64,000 bases of DNA from Owenia fusiformis. Its lineage: Eukaryota; Annelida; Polychaeta; Sabellida; Oweniidae. Positions 22,361 through 34,000 of this stretch are shown piece after piece. The DNA is taken from assembly GCA_903813345.2 (NCBI GenBank), contig CAIIXF020000008.1, positions 9,341 through 73,340 of the forward strand. The letters are read 5' to 3'. How positions within the stretch are numbered: the stretch's first letter is position 1; each line of letters opens with the position of its first letter. The position numbers and the translations under genes are program-made. The notes beneath the pieces were generated by a model. The model saw nothing but the letters and a program-made list of their open reading frames with translations, was not told the origin of the DNA and did no database searches.

Positions 22361-22569
22361 TAGTTCAACAAGTTAAACCCAATACCACGGCTTTTATTTA
22401 TTAATCTGAATGTTCTTGTTGCCGTGATTGGGTTTAACATCCGTGCTATGCTCTCATTGGTAGCAAATTGCATCAAGGGCCGAATAGGCACGGATGTTAT
22501 ACCTAGGGCTGACCACAAGATATGTCAGATAAGAAATAAGGCCCAGACTAGGTTTAACTTGTTGAACTA
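22361..22569. mobile_element. 209-bp MITE with perfect 9-bp target duplication
   Basis: The ends are TAGTTCAACAAGTTAAACC and the exact inverse. The flanks 22352-22360 and 22570-22578 are both GCCCTGATT. Two further inverted pairs lie inside: CCCAATACCACGGC with GCCGTGATTGGG, and AACATCCGTGC with GCACGGATGTT. A 9-bp duplication is the hallmark of Mutator-like elements; the family assignment is inference. Confidence 0.88.
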
Positions 22570-22578
22570 GCCCTGATT

Positions 22579-23123
22579 GTGTATAAGATGATAAAGGAAA
22601 GAGCACAAAGAGGTCAACATATAAATCAATGGAGAGTAGGACCATAAATTAATAGGACCTCCTACCCTTCTACACCTGGATTATTTGGGATTTTTTAATG
22701 TTATTCTCCGAACGAACGATTCGTTCAGTTCTAGCGTAACGCGGGGACTCTAAAACAGGGCAACTGGAGAATAACTCTATTTGTGTCTCTCTGTACGTTC
22801 AGCCATAGGTCGGACTGTGGTAAATATCGAACGATAGCTTTTTGTGTTTTTAAAAATAACTAAACATAATATCAAACACACATATTTTAGGAAGAGAGCA
22901 TTTTTAGAATCATGTATTCTATGTTCAGTATATGTATATATTGTATTGACATATATTTTCTTATATCTTGTGTATCAATTGTATTGTTCACTGTCAGGTT
23001 GAAGTTCACAGAGGCGAGGCTTGCGCTCAAATGTTAGGCTCGATGACGTTGCAGAGAAGGCTCTAACATTTGATAATATTATATTAAAATGCTCCAATAT
23101 TCAATAGTGTTGCAAATAACGCT
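22579..23123. other. Intergenic stretch without recognised gene
   Basis: It is mostly AT-rich. I see only a short palindrome CGAACGAACGATTCGTTC near 22710 and, from about 23020, the short 3'-flank repeats shared with paralogue A. Confidence 0.5.
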
Positions 23124-23200
23124 CTAATGTTTGAACATATTATATACGACACAAAGGGCTGACAGGAAAATGGTCATCACAACTGGTTCCAAGAAGACAC
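23124..23200 (-). CDS. Paralogue B exon 4
   Basis: The acceptor GTTTTTCAG precedes 77 bases ending in TAG. The product VFLEPVVMTIFLSALCVVYN and its short end MFKH is hydrophobic. Confidence 0.82.
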
Positions 23201-25463
23201 CTGAAAAACAAATCAATATTATGTTACTATTTTAAACGCCAAAAAGAATACATACATGTTATGGTAAAATCTCGAATGACAGAATGACTTAAGGGGGCAC
23301 AGACATTTGTTGAATCGATAGATAAATCATATTTTAAATAGAAAACTACTTTTAGAGAAAAATAATTTGAACTATGTATTCGATACAATGTCTCATGTTT
23401 CTTTCATACTTTCGGTTTTAAATTGACTTCCTTTGCGTTGACCATCGCATACTGTTTTATTACATGTTTCAAAACAGACAGAAAAACATTAAGAAAAAAT
23501 ACAATTGATCGAGCTAGGCTAGATAAAATTCATTTCAAATAAAGATGGTAGGAAAGGATTATAGAAGTCTACCATTGCTGCCATCTATATATTGACGCAA
23601 AACATATGCATTTTTACCTGCATTGCACTGGTTTAGGAAACCCGCTGTCTTCGCCGCAGATTGGATTGTAGTAAACTCTGGAATAGTACTTGGCACGCAA
23701 CCTGTCTTTTCACGTACACAATTTGTGATATTTTCACCATTGTCCAAAAATCTGAAATAAATAAAACAATTTAGATTCAGAAAATCAGCCATGAGAAATT
23801 AGATAAAAATGTATTTAGATAAAGTTTAGAAGTAGGCTAGTAACATAAGGTAGAAAGTATTTTCATATTCATGAAATTAAATATTATAAAACACCCCCTG
23901 CTAAGTTAAGCATATACTCACAAGCAAAGACTAGTCAAGTTTCCAACTGAGAACCCCTGCAGACAGCCCTTTGCGTCAAGTATGTTACAAGATGGAGCTT
24001 CAGTTGCAGCTTCAGTCGCAGCTTCAGTCGCAGCTTCAGTGGTGGTGGTGGTTGTGGCATTTTGCCCATAAGCCAGCCCAACAAATGCTGGAGATGAAAG
24101 AAGGTTAATTACTAGTTATGGTTGTGGGTTCGATTCCCATCGAGAAAGAAGCTGAGTTTGGGAATTGGTCAAATTGTCAACAGTTTTGAATTCTTTAATG
24201 GTTTAACCTTCTTCTTCACTTATATAAATTGTGAATAAGGATCTGCTTTTTAAGAATTGTTCGGTGAACATTTCACTCAATAAAATTGTCATTTAACACA
24301 TCGTAGTAACTATCGATATTGGACACAATTCGAACATCTGTGTAATTCAAAAACTTGCAAGTTCAAACAGTTAAGTGTTAATTCCGAATGGAATATTCAG
24401 TTGAAGCAAGTATTCAAATAATATGCATCTCTGCAAATGCGAATAGAAATAAATCATTTAATTAAAACAAATTCAGTTAACATTACTATAGCGTCATGAC
24501 GTGACCTAAACATGATGAAATAACCTTTTTAGCCCACTGAAAAATGGTTAAAGTAGGAGCTTAGGAAAGGTCCCTAAACAGAATCTTTTGAATTTTTCAG
24601 AAAATATGCCCATTATATAGCTCTAAATAATACAATCGTTGAATAATGTGATATCATCCGTAGAAAAATAAAAAAAATGAAAAAAATGAATTGAAAAGCG
24701 ATCTATTTTCCTGTTTATGACCACAATTTTTGTTTCAGACTTTTTCTCAAATTTCAAAGATTGTATCATTTAGAGCAATATATTGGGTACATTTTCTGAA
24801 AAATTCAAAAGATGCTATTCAGTGACCTTTCTTAAGGGGCTATTTTTAGCTATTATTCAGTCACATTTTTAGCGGGCTGAAAAAAATTATATTTCATCAT
24901 GTTTAGGGTCATTCTGACCATGTAAACTGTGATCCTGGTCCTGTAAATGAAATGTGAAACTAGTTGAATTGACTGGAGATCAAAACAGAACTCTTTGTTC
25001 AAAAACTGTCTAAAAATACAGCATGTTTTGTCACTTCCTGATTTGTCATTCCCTGTTAAGTACCATGGCACCTTAACTGAACACAAAAGTGTGTATTTTG
25101 GGGTATCAGATGCTTTTATTTCCATGACCCTTTTACATTTTACGATAACTAAGTTCCTCGATCTGTAACAACTCTAAATTAGAAACTCGTATACAGGTAT
25201 GTTCTTCCATGTTTCGATCCTCTATATTTAGATATTAAAATATATTTATATTTAAATATGGATATATACAAATACATGTACAGTCAAATTATTCATGTGT
25301 TTTAGCAAACATAGTTTAGTCAAGTTCAACTCTACAAATCTGTTACATTCAACCATGTATCAATATATTCCAAAAAGATAAAATAGCCTTTAATTTATTG
25401 AAAAAAATAACAAGTATTTTAAGTCAACTTACCTAACACTGTGCACAAAATAAAAGAATTCAT
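23124..25463 (-). CDS. Small secreted six-cysteine protein with Thr/Ala-rich stalk, paralogue B (4 exons)
   Basis: Joining 25463-25433, 24087-23922, 23751-23618 and 23200-23124 on the minus strand gives 135 codons with all introns GT-AG. Residues 1-19 are a signal peptide ending in YGQ. Residues about 20-43 are a Thr/Ala/Glu tract: six Thr, then four TEA(A) repeats made of a 12-base DNA repeat. This resembles an O-glycosylated stalk and is absent from paralogue A. Cysteines at about 44, 52, 65, 77, 84 and 108 have exactly the spacing of paralogue A. NLTS and NITN are sequons. After NAG (109-111) a hydrophobic tail runs to the end, fitting a GPI signal or short anchor. Intron phases 1, 2 and 1 equal those of paralogue A. 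The family is unrecognised; a cell-surface role is inferred. Confidence 0.85.
23618..23751 (-). CDS. Paralogue B exon 3
   Basis: The acceptor TTATTTCAG and donor GTAAAA bound 134 bases encoding FLDNGENITNC through FLNQCNA. Most differences from paralogue A are conservative (N/S, V/I, T/S, L/F). Confidence 0.87.
23922..24087 (-). CDS. Paralogue B exon 2 with TEAA repeats
   Basis: The acceptor CATCTCCAG precedes 166 bases ending TTTGCTT before GTGAGT. It encodes the signal-peptide end, the Thr/Ala tract and the first three cysteines. The 63 extra bases relative to paralogue A keep the frame. Confidence 0.85.
25433..25463 (-). CDS. Paralogue B exon 1
   Basis: The ATG at 25463-25461 encodes MNSFILCTVL and one base before the donor GTAAGT. 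Length (31 bases) and phase are as in paralogue A. Confidence 0.8.
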
Positions 25464-25552
25464 GTTGTCAGTCTTGATTTCCACCTCTATCGTTCACAAA
25501 ATAGATTCTTATTTTGCTAACGCCCTCCAAATAATAAACCACCTATTTGAAA

Positions 25553-25567
25553 ACTGGTTTTTAAGGC
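25553..25567 (-). promoter_or_regulatory. Candidate core promoter motif, paralogue B
   Basis: The minus strand reads GCCTTAAAAACCAGT, 90 to 104 bases upstream of the ATG. It matches the motif of paralogue A apart from one extra A, whereas surrounding sequence has diverged. Confidence 0.5.
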
Positions 25568-25742
25568 AATTGTATTTGCGGGTTGAGATCGGCATGTAGC
25601 ATTATATTTGGCTCACCAAATGATGTTACGTAATTGTATATACACTCGCTTATGAGACAATATCAGCAGGTATCAGTATTCCCCGTTTCATGCGTTTGGC
25701 TTCAGGTTATAAGTGGTCAGTTGGTGTGCACATATAATTAAG

Positions 25743-25921
25743 TACAGTAAAACCTTATATCCGAACACCTCTCTAATCCAAGCACCTCTATTCTCAATAT
25801 TAACCGATTCTTGATCCTATCTTCTTTTCTTCCATTGACTTACATGTTGATAAAACCTTGAAATGTTATCACCTTTTTGGCCGGTCCCACAGCCGTTTCG
25901 GATTACACAGGTTTTACTGTA
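25743..25921. mobile_element. Pogo/Tigger-like MITE
   Basis: The ends are TACAGTAAAACCT and its exact inverse, with TA at the borders. The subterminal TCCGAACACCT is like the ends of pogo-type elements from established knowledge. It has 179 bases and no coding capacity. It lies about 280 bases upstream of the paralogue B start. Confidence 0.78.
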
Positions 25922-25984
25922 GTACTGTAAAAACTGTCCATGAGTCGCTTTTGTTTGAAAATGGATAAAACATGAACAACTGGG

Positions 25985-27117
25985 ATTGGGTCAATTCTAA
26001 TGCCCTGTGCATATGCACTCCCTCCCGCCCCCATAAGTTTGGGTCAATTCTAATGCCCTGTGCATATGCACTCCCTCCCCCCATACGTTTGGGCCAATTC
26101 TAATGCCCTGTGCATATGCACTCCCTCCCCCCATACGTTTGGGCCAATTCTAATGTCCCGTGCATATGCACTCCCTCCCCCATACGTTTGGGTCAATTCT
26201 AATGTCCCGTGCATATGCACTCCCTCCCCCCATACGTTTGGGCCAATTCTAATGCCCTGTGCATATGCACTCCCTCCCCCCATACGTTTGGGCCAATTCT
26301 AATGTCCCGTGCATATGCACTCCCTCCCCCCATACGTTTGGGCCAATTCTAATGTCCCGTGCATATGCACTCCCTCCCCCCCATAAGTTTGGGTCAATTC
26401 TAATGTCCCGTGCATATGCACTCCCCCCCCCATAAGTTTGGGTCAATTCTAATGCCCTGTGCATATGCACTCCCTCCCCCCCATAAGTTTGGGTCAATTC
26501 TAATGTCCCGTGCATATGCACTCCCTCCCCCCATACGTTTGGGCCAATTCTAATGCCCTGTGCATATGCACTCTCCCCCTATAAGTTTGGGTCAATTCTA
26601 ATGCCCTGTGCATATGCACTCCCTCCCCCCCATAAGTTTGGGCCAATTCTAATGTCCCGTGCATATGCACTCCCTCCCCGCATACGTTTGGGCCAATTCT
26701 AATGTCCCGTGCATATGCACTCCCTCCCCGCATACGTTTGGGCCAATTCTAATGTCCCGTGCATATGCACTCCCTCCCCCATAAGTTTGGGCCAATTCTA
26801 ATGCCCTGTGCATATGCACTCCCTCCCCCCATAAGTTTGGGTCAATTCTAATGTCCCGTGCATATGCACTCCCCCCTCCCCCCCATAAGTTTGGGTCAAT
26901 TCTAATGTCCCGTGCATATGCACTCCCCCCTCCCCCCCCCCATACGTTTGGGTCAATTCTAATGCCCTGTGCATATGCACTCCCTCCCCCCCCATAAGTT
27001 TGGGTCAATTCTAATGTCCCGTGCATATGCACTCCCCCCTCCCCCCATAAGTTTGGGCCAATTCTAATGTCCCGTGCATATGCACCCCCCCCCCCCTCCC
27101 CCCATAAGTTTGGCAAC
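25985..27117. repeat. 50-bp minisatellite, about 22 copies
   Basis: The unit is TTGGG(T/C)CAATTCTAATG, (CCCTG or TCCCG), TGCATATGCACTCCCTCC, a C-run and ATA(A/C)GT. The C-run varies, so unit length runs from 49 to over 60. GTGCATATGCAC is a perfect palindrome in each unit. The last unit ends CCATAAGTTTGGCAACC, which matches the terminal repeat of the element at 20813. The open frames of 77 to 189 codons here (AYARDIRIGPN type) are repeat artefacts. Confidence 0.92.
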
Positions 27118-27957
27118 CGGAAGCACTGGTGGATCCAGAAGCTAACAATGAGGAGGGGACAAATTTTGATTCGCGCTTGAGCCCAATTTTTAGGACAATA
27201 CTTTAATAATTTGGCCAAAAATTATTAAAAGGCCAATTATTAAAAGGCCAATTTATGTCCAAAAAGGCCCATTTTCAAGGCCCTTAAAAACATCAGAGCC
27301 AACATAAGGGGGGACCGGACCCCATGCCCCCCCCCCCCCCTCCCTGGATCCGCTAGTTGGAATTTGCCATCGGGTCGCATATCAAACCTTGTCAAAGTCT
27401 GAATCTAATGCTGTTCTTATTTTCCAAATCGCATAAAACATAATTTAGGCTTCACTACATTTGAACCAGAAGGGGACTTCTGACTTCTCGAATTTAATAA
27501 TAACTCCAGTCACTTTTTAACGCTTTATAAACTCGTGAATCAAAAATATTTTTGCTGAAGATCATGAGCCAATTATTATGCAATTGTTAGAAAAAGCCGT
27601 TAATATGTTTACAGCCATACTTATATACTGGGACAAAGCAACTACCTGTGGTTTTTATTTCTTCTTACTAAAATAACTTAAATAAGAAATATGGACGCTT
27701 TCTCGGTAGCCAAGTGAAATATGAGTAAGCCAAATACAAATGTTAACAAGGCATTAAAATGCAAATGTCATCACCTGCCATTTGTTATAGAGGCCGACTG
27801 CCAAACGCAAACCACCAAACACCGTCCTCAAAAAGTTCAAGACATAACCATATGTCACCACTACTGGTGGTGACATAATAGAAGACATTTTCCGGCAAAA
27901 TGGCATATTAGCATAACATTATAAAAATCAACGCAAGAAGAACCACAACCATTCCAG
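27118..27957. other. No gene recognised; possible LINE edge
   Basis: It holds a C-run near 27328 and a small hairpin near 27850 (TATGTCACCAC and inverse). LINE-like reading begins about 27940. Confidence 0.4.
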
Positions 27958-29310
27958 GCGAAACAATTTACAATGCTTACTTCATACCCCACTTAGATTA
28001 CTGTGACAAAATTTACAATAAAGCATTTACAATAAAGCATCAGCTTAGCAGAAAAATGTTTTGATATGGTCAATATCGATCACAAAAAAATGTAGTGCTC
28101 AATTTCAGGAGGCTGTCATCTTTTAAGATTTCATTCAGGAAGTGATGTCATCGACTCTCAACTTTGCATATAGCATTAGGTAAAGAGCTAACTGAATATT
28201 CTTTTTCACATTTGTCTATGATTTAATCCTTCTAAAAATCTCTTCTTTTATCATAATCTGACAAGCTCTGAAAATATTTTTGCATATAAAGTAAGGATTA
28301 TTTGTGTAGAAGTGATTTTGTGCTACTTTCCTATACTGTAATAGGCAGGGTTATGAAAATTGAGAGTCAATGACATCACTTCCTGAGTGAAATTTCAAAA
28401 GATGGCAGCTCACTGGAAATGAGCACTACATTTTTAAATGATCAACATTGACTATAGTAAAACATTTTCCCATGTTTTGCTAAATATGAACAGTATGTAT
28501 ATGATTATAGCTACAATATCAGGATAGAAATGGTCTGGGCAGGAATGTCCCTTTAAGCTCCAAGCTCTCGAAAGTCTGCACTATAGAGCAGCCTGGCTAG
28601 GTTTAGGTGCTATTCATGGGTCAAATACTGATAAGGTACTTTCTTCTCTAAATTGGAAAAAGCTGGCATCGAGAAGAGATGAGCACTTAAATTTTTTTAT
28701 TTTTAAGGCGCGCTTTAATGCTTTACCTCCCTTCATCTGTGATGTGGTGAGAACTTATGAAATTGTTCACACTAGAAGGCTGAGAGATCAGCCAGATCAT
28801 CAGATTCCATTACATACTAGTGTCTCAACTAAAGAATCTACAATTTTTAGTGCCATCTCAGCTTGGAATGGGCTTCCACCAACTATCCGAGTTGGGCAGC
28901 CAATCTCAAGATTCAAAGGATCAGTCAGGAAGCAAAGGAGCCATGCATCCTTACCCACATCCAAAATGGAGTACACTATGCCAAGACAGCCATTTACAAG
29001 ATAGCCATTTACATGCCCACACAATTTTACCACAATTAATGATCCCAAATGTCCATGTGGTGCAGCTCAACAAACTACTTCTCATTTTCTAATCAAATGG
29101 CCACTGCTCATAAATGAAAGGGAATTGCTTCTTGCAGGACTCGACGAACTGGAATGTCTGCCCGATTTCAGAAATTTAACAATCTCTAAGAAATCAGATA
29201 CACTTTTGTATGGGGATACCAACCTAAGTAGTGATGTGATGAATGGCAAAATTATTGAAATCGTGGCTCACTGTGTTTCAGCAGCAATCACAGTATTAAA
29301 CAGCCAGTGA
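27958..29310 (+). pseudogene. Broken LINE reverse transcriptase, 3' part (CR1/jockey-like)
   Basis: Translation around 27969 gives YNAYFIPHLDYCDKIYNKA, the late RT-domain motif PHLDYCD. After an insertion, 28555-28770 gives LHYRAAWLGLGAIHG and LNWKKLASRRDEHL. At 28744-29004 comes WNGLPPTIR, typical of the region after the RT domain. About 29030-29310 gives DPKCPCGAAQQTTSHFL, a zinc-knuckle-like C-terminus, up to a TGA at 29310. Frames shift between segments, so it is dead. It lies in the sense orientation of the plus strand. Confidence 0.75.
28050..28475. mobile_element. Inverted-repeat element inside the LINE relic
   Basis: The arm 28050-28175 (AAAATGTTTTGATATGGTCA, TGTAGTGCTCA, GAAGTGATGTCAT) is mirrored at about 28350-28475. 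It separates the PHLDYCD segment from the rest of the LINE, so it inserted later. No coding sequence is seen. Confidence 0.7.
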
Positions 29311-31015
29311 AACATTCTAAAATCCTTTGGAAACCTTATGGGGGGGGGATGGGGAGCAAGCATACATACAGACTGAACATACTACGTGGTTTTTGTATTG
29401 TGTAAATTCCTGTTATATTTTTAATATTTACTATGCCGCTAATGTTATTAAGTTAACAAAGGCATACTTTTGTATTTATATTTTTTTTTAACATATTATT
29501 TATTTCCTTCATAATCAAAAAATACACAAAATATCTACTACCAATCGCCATAGGCATTCTAGGTAGTTTAAATTACAATAGAGGATTAATTACAGTAATC
29601 ATAGATGGTTTATTGGTAATGTGAGAGGTTGGGAGGGAGGGGGGCTCACTGTGTTTATATCAATATCAAGGAAATTTAGATAAATAAATTGAAAAAACAC
29701 ATTCACCAGGCTGTTGTATGATACGGACGCCATACACTATAAAGATACATCGTAAAATTGAGAAAAGCAATTATATCTTTGATTTTTGGAATTTCAGGGC
29801 TAGAAATTGAGCTGCTTCAACAAAAAAGCTAAAACATGTCAATGATTGGCATAAATGACTTGCAATGTTGAGATCAAAGAATAACAAAGTGAGAAATCAA
29901 GGAGAAGTTATCAATTAATTAAATTCAACCCCCTGGGGTTGAAGGCTAGCTATCATTAACGGTAGCCATTTTAAAGTGGTTATTTACAGCATATGAATAT
30001 TGACTTGTTCCAGTATTTCATTTCCTTCTAAATATGTTATAGGGGCTCGGAATGTAGCAGATGCAGATGTGACATGTTGATTACAGAATTCCACCTAGAA
30101 CTGAATTAAACTGGTTATCTATGAATACAGATTAATTGTCCTCATTTTATTATTATGGGTTTATATATGTTATGTAAGACAGTTGACTTCCATGATCAAT
30201 CAGGCCCTCGCAAATCCATTCTACATTGTAGACCCATCAATCGAATATAGGCTAATCTAATCATATAATGGCCGTTGATTACTGATGATTTTGATTAAGA
30301 AATGCTGCTGCTTTTAGTAATTATAGTTATTTATTTTATGATATCTGCTGATGCTAATTTAGACATTTGGCCAGAGCTGAATTAGCTAGATGTAGCAAAA
30401 TTAATACCGCTATCCGGCAATATGGAAAATGATCTTGAAAAGGCCATCATATGACACCACCCTTATGCCAATTAAGGACTGAGGTAAAAAAAAGAAAAAA
30501 GTTGTTGAAAAAGGCATTAACAAATTATACGAGTAGTTTGAAATGCTTGGAATACACTAAGAAGCAATGAAGATTTTTAAAAAGATTCTGGGGCTGAACC
30601 TCCGTATCACCCTTTTGGGGACCGCTTGACTCGAAGTGGTGAAAACCCAAAAATTCGCAGCCCTTGACATTTGCTGGCTACGCCCATGTCGCTATAGGCG
30701 ATATTTTTATCATATTCAGCGCGGTATTGGACTGTTTGCAAAATTTTAGACATTTATCAGTTTTTGTTGAAAGATCTTGAAACAACGTGGAATAAGTGAA
30801 CGGCGAAAAGTGACTCTACGCACCAAGGTAACTAGGTCACCCACAAATCTTTACGAGTCCAGCTAAAAGAAAAATTAGCCTAGCATGGTGTGACCTTGGT
30901 TATGAAGCGATGTCTCAACTGGCTTGTGTCAAAATTACCTGAGAGATGTTTACACTAGTAAAAATCAATTTGTCTTCCAGAAAAATAAGTCTACATTCAT
31001 GCCTATTCTCACGTG
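29311..31015. other. 1.7 kb without recognised gene
   Basis: AT-rich sequence after the LINE stop includes a G-run near 29340. I find no supported exon, RNA gene or element border. Confidence 0.4.
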
Positions 31016-34000
31016 CGATACTGGTACATGTAAATACAGCATACATCCATGCATACCTGTTTTATATTTGCATTGTGCGATGGTGGTTCATGTAAATACA
31101 GCATTCAGCCATCCATACCTGTTTCATATGTGCACATTGCGATGCTGGTACATGCAAATACAGCATACAGCCATCCATACCTGTTTCATATGTGCACATT
31201 GCGATGCTGGTATATGTAAATACAGCATTCAGTCATGCATACCTGTTTCATATGTGCATTTTGCGATGCTGGTACATGTAAATACAGCATACAGCCATCC
31301 ATACCTGTTTCATATGTGCATTGTGCGATCCTGGTACATGTAAATACAGCATACAGCCATGCATATATGTTTCATATGTGCATTGTGCGATACTGATACA
31401 TGTAAATACAGCATACAGCCATGCATACCTGTTTCATATGTGCATTGTGCGATGCTGGTACATGCAAATACAGCATACAGCCATGCATACCTGTTTCATA
31501 TGTGCATTGTGCGATGCTGGTACATGTAAATACAGCATACAGCCATGCATACCTGTTTCATATGTGCATTGTGCGATGCTGGTACATGCATATACAGCAT
31601 ACAGCCATGCATACCTGTTTCATATGTGCACATTGCGATGCTGGTACATGCAAATACAGCATACATCCATGCATATCTGTTTCATATGTGCACATTGCGA
31701 TGCTGGTACATGCAAATACAGCATACAACCATGCATACCTGTTTCATATGTGCATTGTGCGATGCTGGTACATGTAAATACAGCATACAACCATGCATAC
31801 CTGTTCCATATGTGCATTTTGCAATGCTGGTACATGTAAATACAGCATACAGCCATGCATACCTGTTTCATATGTGCATTTTGCAATGCTGGTACATGTA
31901 AATACAGCATACAACCATGCATACCTGTTCCATATGTGCATTTTGCAATGCTGGTACATGTAAATACAGCATACAACCATGCATACCTGTTTCATATGTG
32001 CATTGTGCGATGCTGGTATATGTAAATACAGCATTCAGTCATGCATACCTGTTTTATATTTGCATTTTGCGATGGTGGTACATGTAAATACAGCATACAG
32101 CCATGCATACCTGTTTCATATGTGCATTGTGCGATGCTGGCACATGCAAATACAGCATTCAGTCATGCATACCTGTTTCATATGTGCATTGTGCGATGCT
32201 GGTACATGTAAATACAGCATTCAGTCATGCATACCTGTTTCATATGTGCATTGTGCGATGGTGGTTCATGTAAATACAGCATTCAGCCATCCATACCTGT
32301 TTTATATTTGCATTTTGCGATGGTGGTACATGTAAATACAGCATTCAGCCATCCATACCTGTTTCATATGTGCATTGTGCGATGCTGGCACATGCAAATA
32401 CAGCATTCAGCCATCCATACCTGTTTCATATGTGCATTGTGCGATGCTGGCACATGCAAATACAGCATACAACCATGCATACCTGTTTCATATGTGCACA
32501 TTGCGATGCTGGTACATGTAAATACAGCATACAACCATGCATACCTGTTTCATATGTGCATTGTGCGATGCTGGTACATGTAAATACAGCATACAGCCAC
32601 CCATACCTGTTTCATATGTGCATTGTGCGATGCTGGTACATGTAAATACAGCATACAGCCATGCATACCTGTTTCATATGTGCACATTGCGATGCTGGTA
32701 CATGTAAATACAGCATACAGCCATGCATACCTGTTTCATATGTGCATTTGTGCGATGCTGGTACATGTATATACAGCATACAGCCATGCATACCTGTTTC
32801 ATATGTGCATTGTGCGATGCTGATACATGTAAATACAGCATACAGCCACCCATACCTGTTTCATATGTGCATTGTGCGATGCTGGTACATGTAAATACAG
32901 CATACAGCCATGCATACCTGTTTCATATGTGCATTGTGCGATGCTGGTACATGTAAATACAGCATACAGCCACCCATACCTGTTTCATATGTGCATTGTG
33001 CGATGCTGGTACATGTAAATACAGCATACAGCCATGCATACCTGTTTCATATGTGCACATTGCGATGCTGGTACATGTAAATACAGCATACAGCCATGCA
33101 TACCTGTTTCATATGTGCATTTGTGCGATGCTGGTACATGTATATACAGCATACAGCCATGCATACCTGTTTCATATGTGCATTGTGCGATGCTGATACA
33201 TGTAAATACAGCATACAGCCACCCATACCTGTTTCATATGTGCATTGTGCGATACTGATACGTGTAAATACAGCATACAGCCATGCATACCTGTTTCATA
33301 TGTGCATTGTGCGATGCTGATACGTGTAAATACAGCATACAGCCATGCATACCTGTTTCATATGTGCACATTGCGATGCTGGTACATGTAAATACAGCAT
33401 ACAACCATGCATATATGTTTCATATGTGCATTGTGCGATGCTGGTACATGTAAATACAGCATACAACCATGCATACCTGTTTCATATGTGCATTTTGCGA
33501 TGCTGGTACATGTAAATACAGCATTCAGTCATGCATACCTGTTTCATATGTGCACATTGCGATGCTGGTACATGTAAATACAGCATACAGCCATGCATAC
33601 CTGTTTCATATGTGCATTGTGCGATGCTGGTACATGTTAATACAGCATACAGCCATGCATACCTGTTTCATATGTGCATTGTGCGATGCTGATACATGTA
33701 AATACAGCATACAGCCACCCATACCTGTTTCATATGTGCATTGTGCGATACTGATACGTGTAAATACAGCATACAGCCATGCATACCTGTTTCATATGTG
33801 CATTTTGCGATGCTGGTATATGTAAATACAGCATTCAGTCATGCATACCTGTTTCATATGTGCATTTTGCGATGCTGGTACATGTAAATACAGCATTCAG
33901 TCATGCATACCTGTTTCATATGTGCATTGTGCGATGCTGGTACATGTATATACAGCATACAGTCATGCATACCTGTTTCATATGTGCATTGTGCGATGCT

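Noticed and set aside
24114-24150. tRNA-like GGTTCGATTCC B-box with a T-arm-like stem
   Set aside because: No matching A-box or acceptor stem lies at the right distance. It is in intron 1 of paralogue B and probably chance or an old fragment.
26050-27218. Open frames of 77 to 189 codons with GPNVWGEG-like repeats
   Set aside because: They follow the 50-bp minisatellite and change frame whenever the C-run length changes. No start context, splice sites or non-repeat domain supports a gene.
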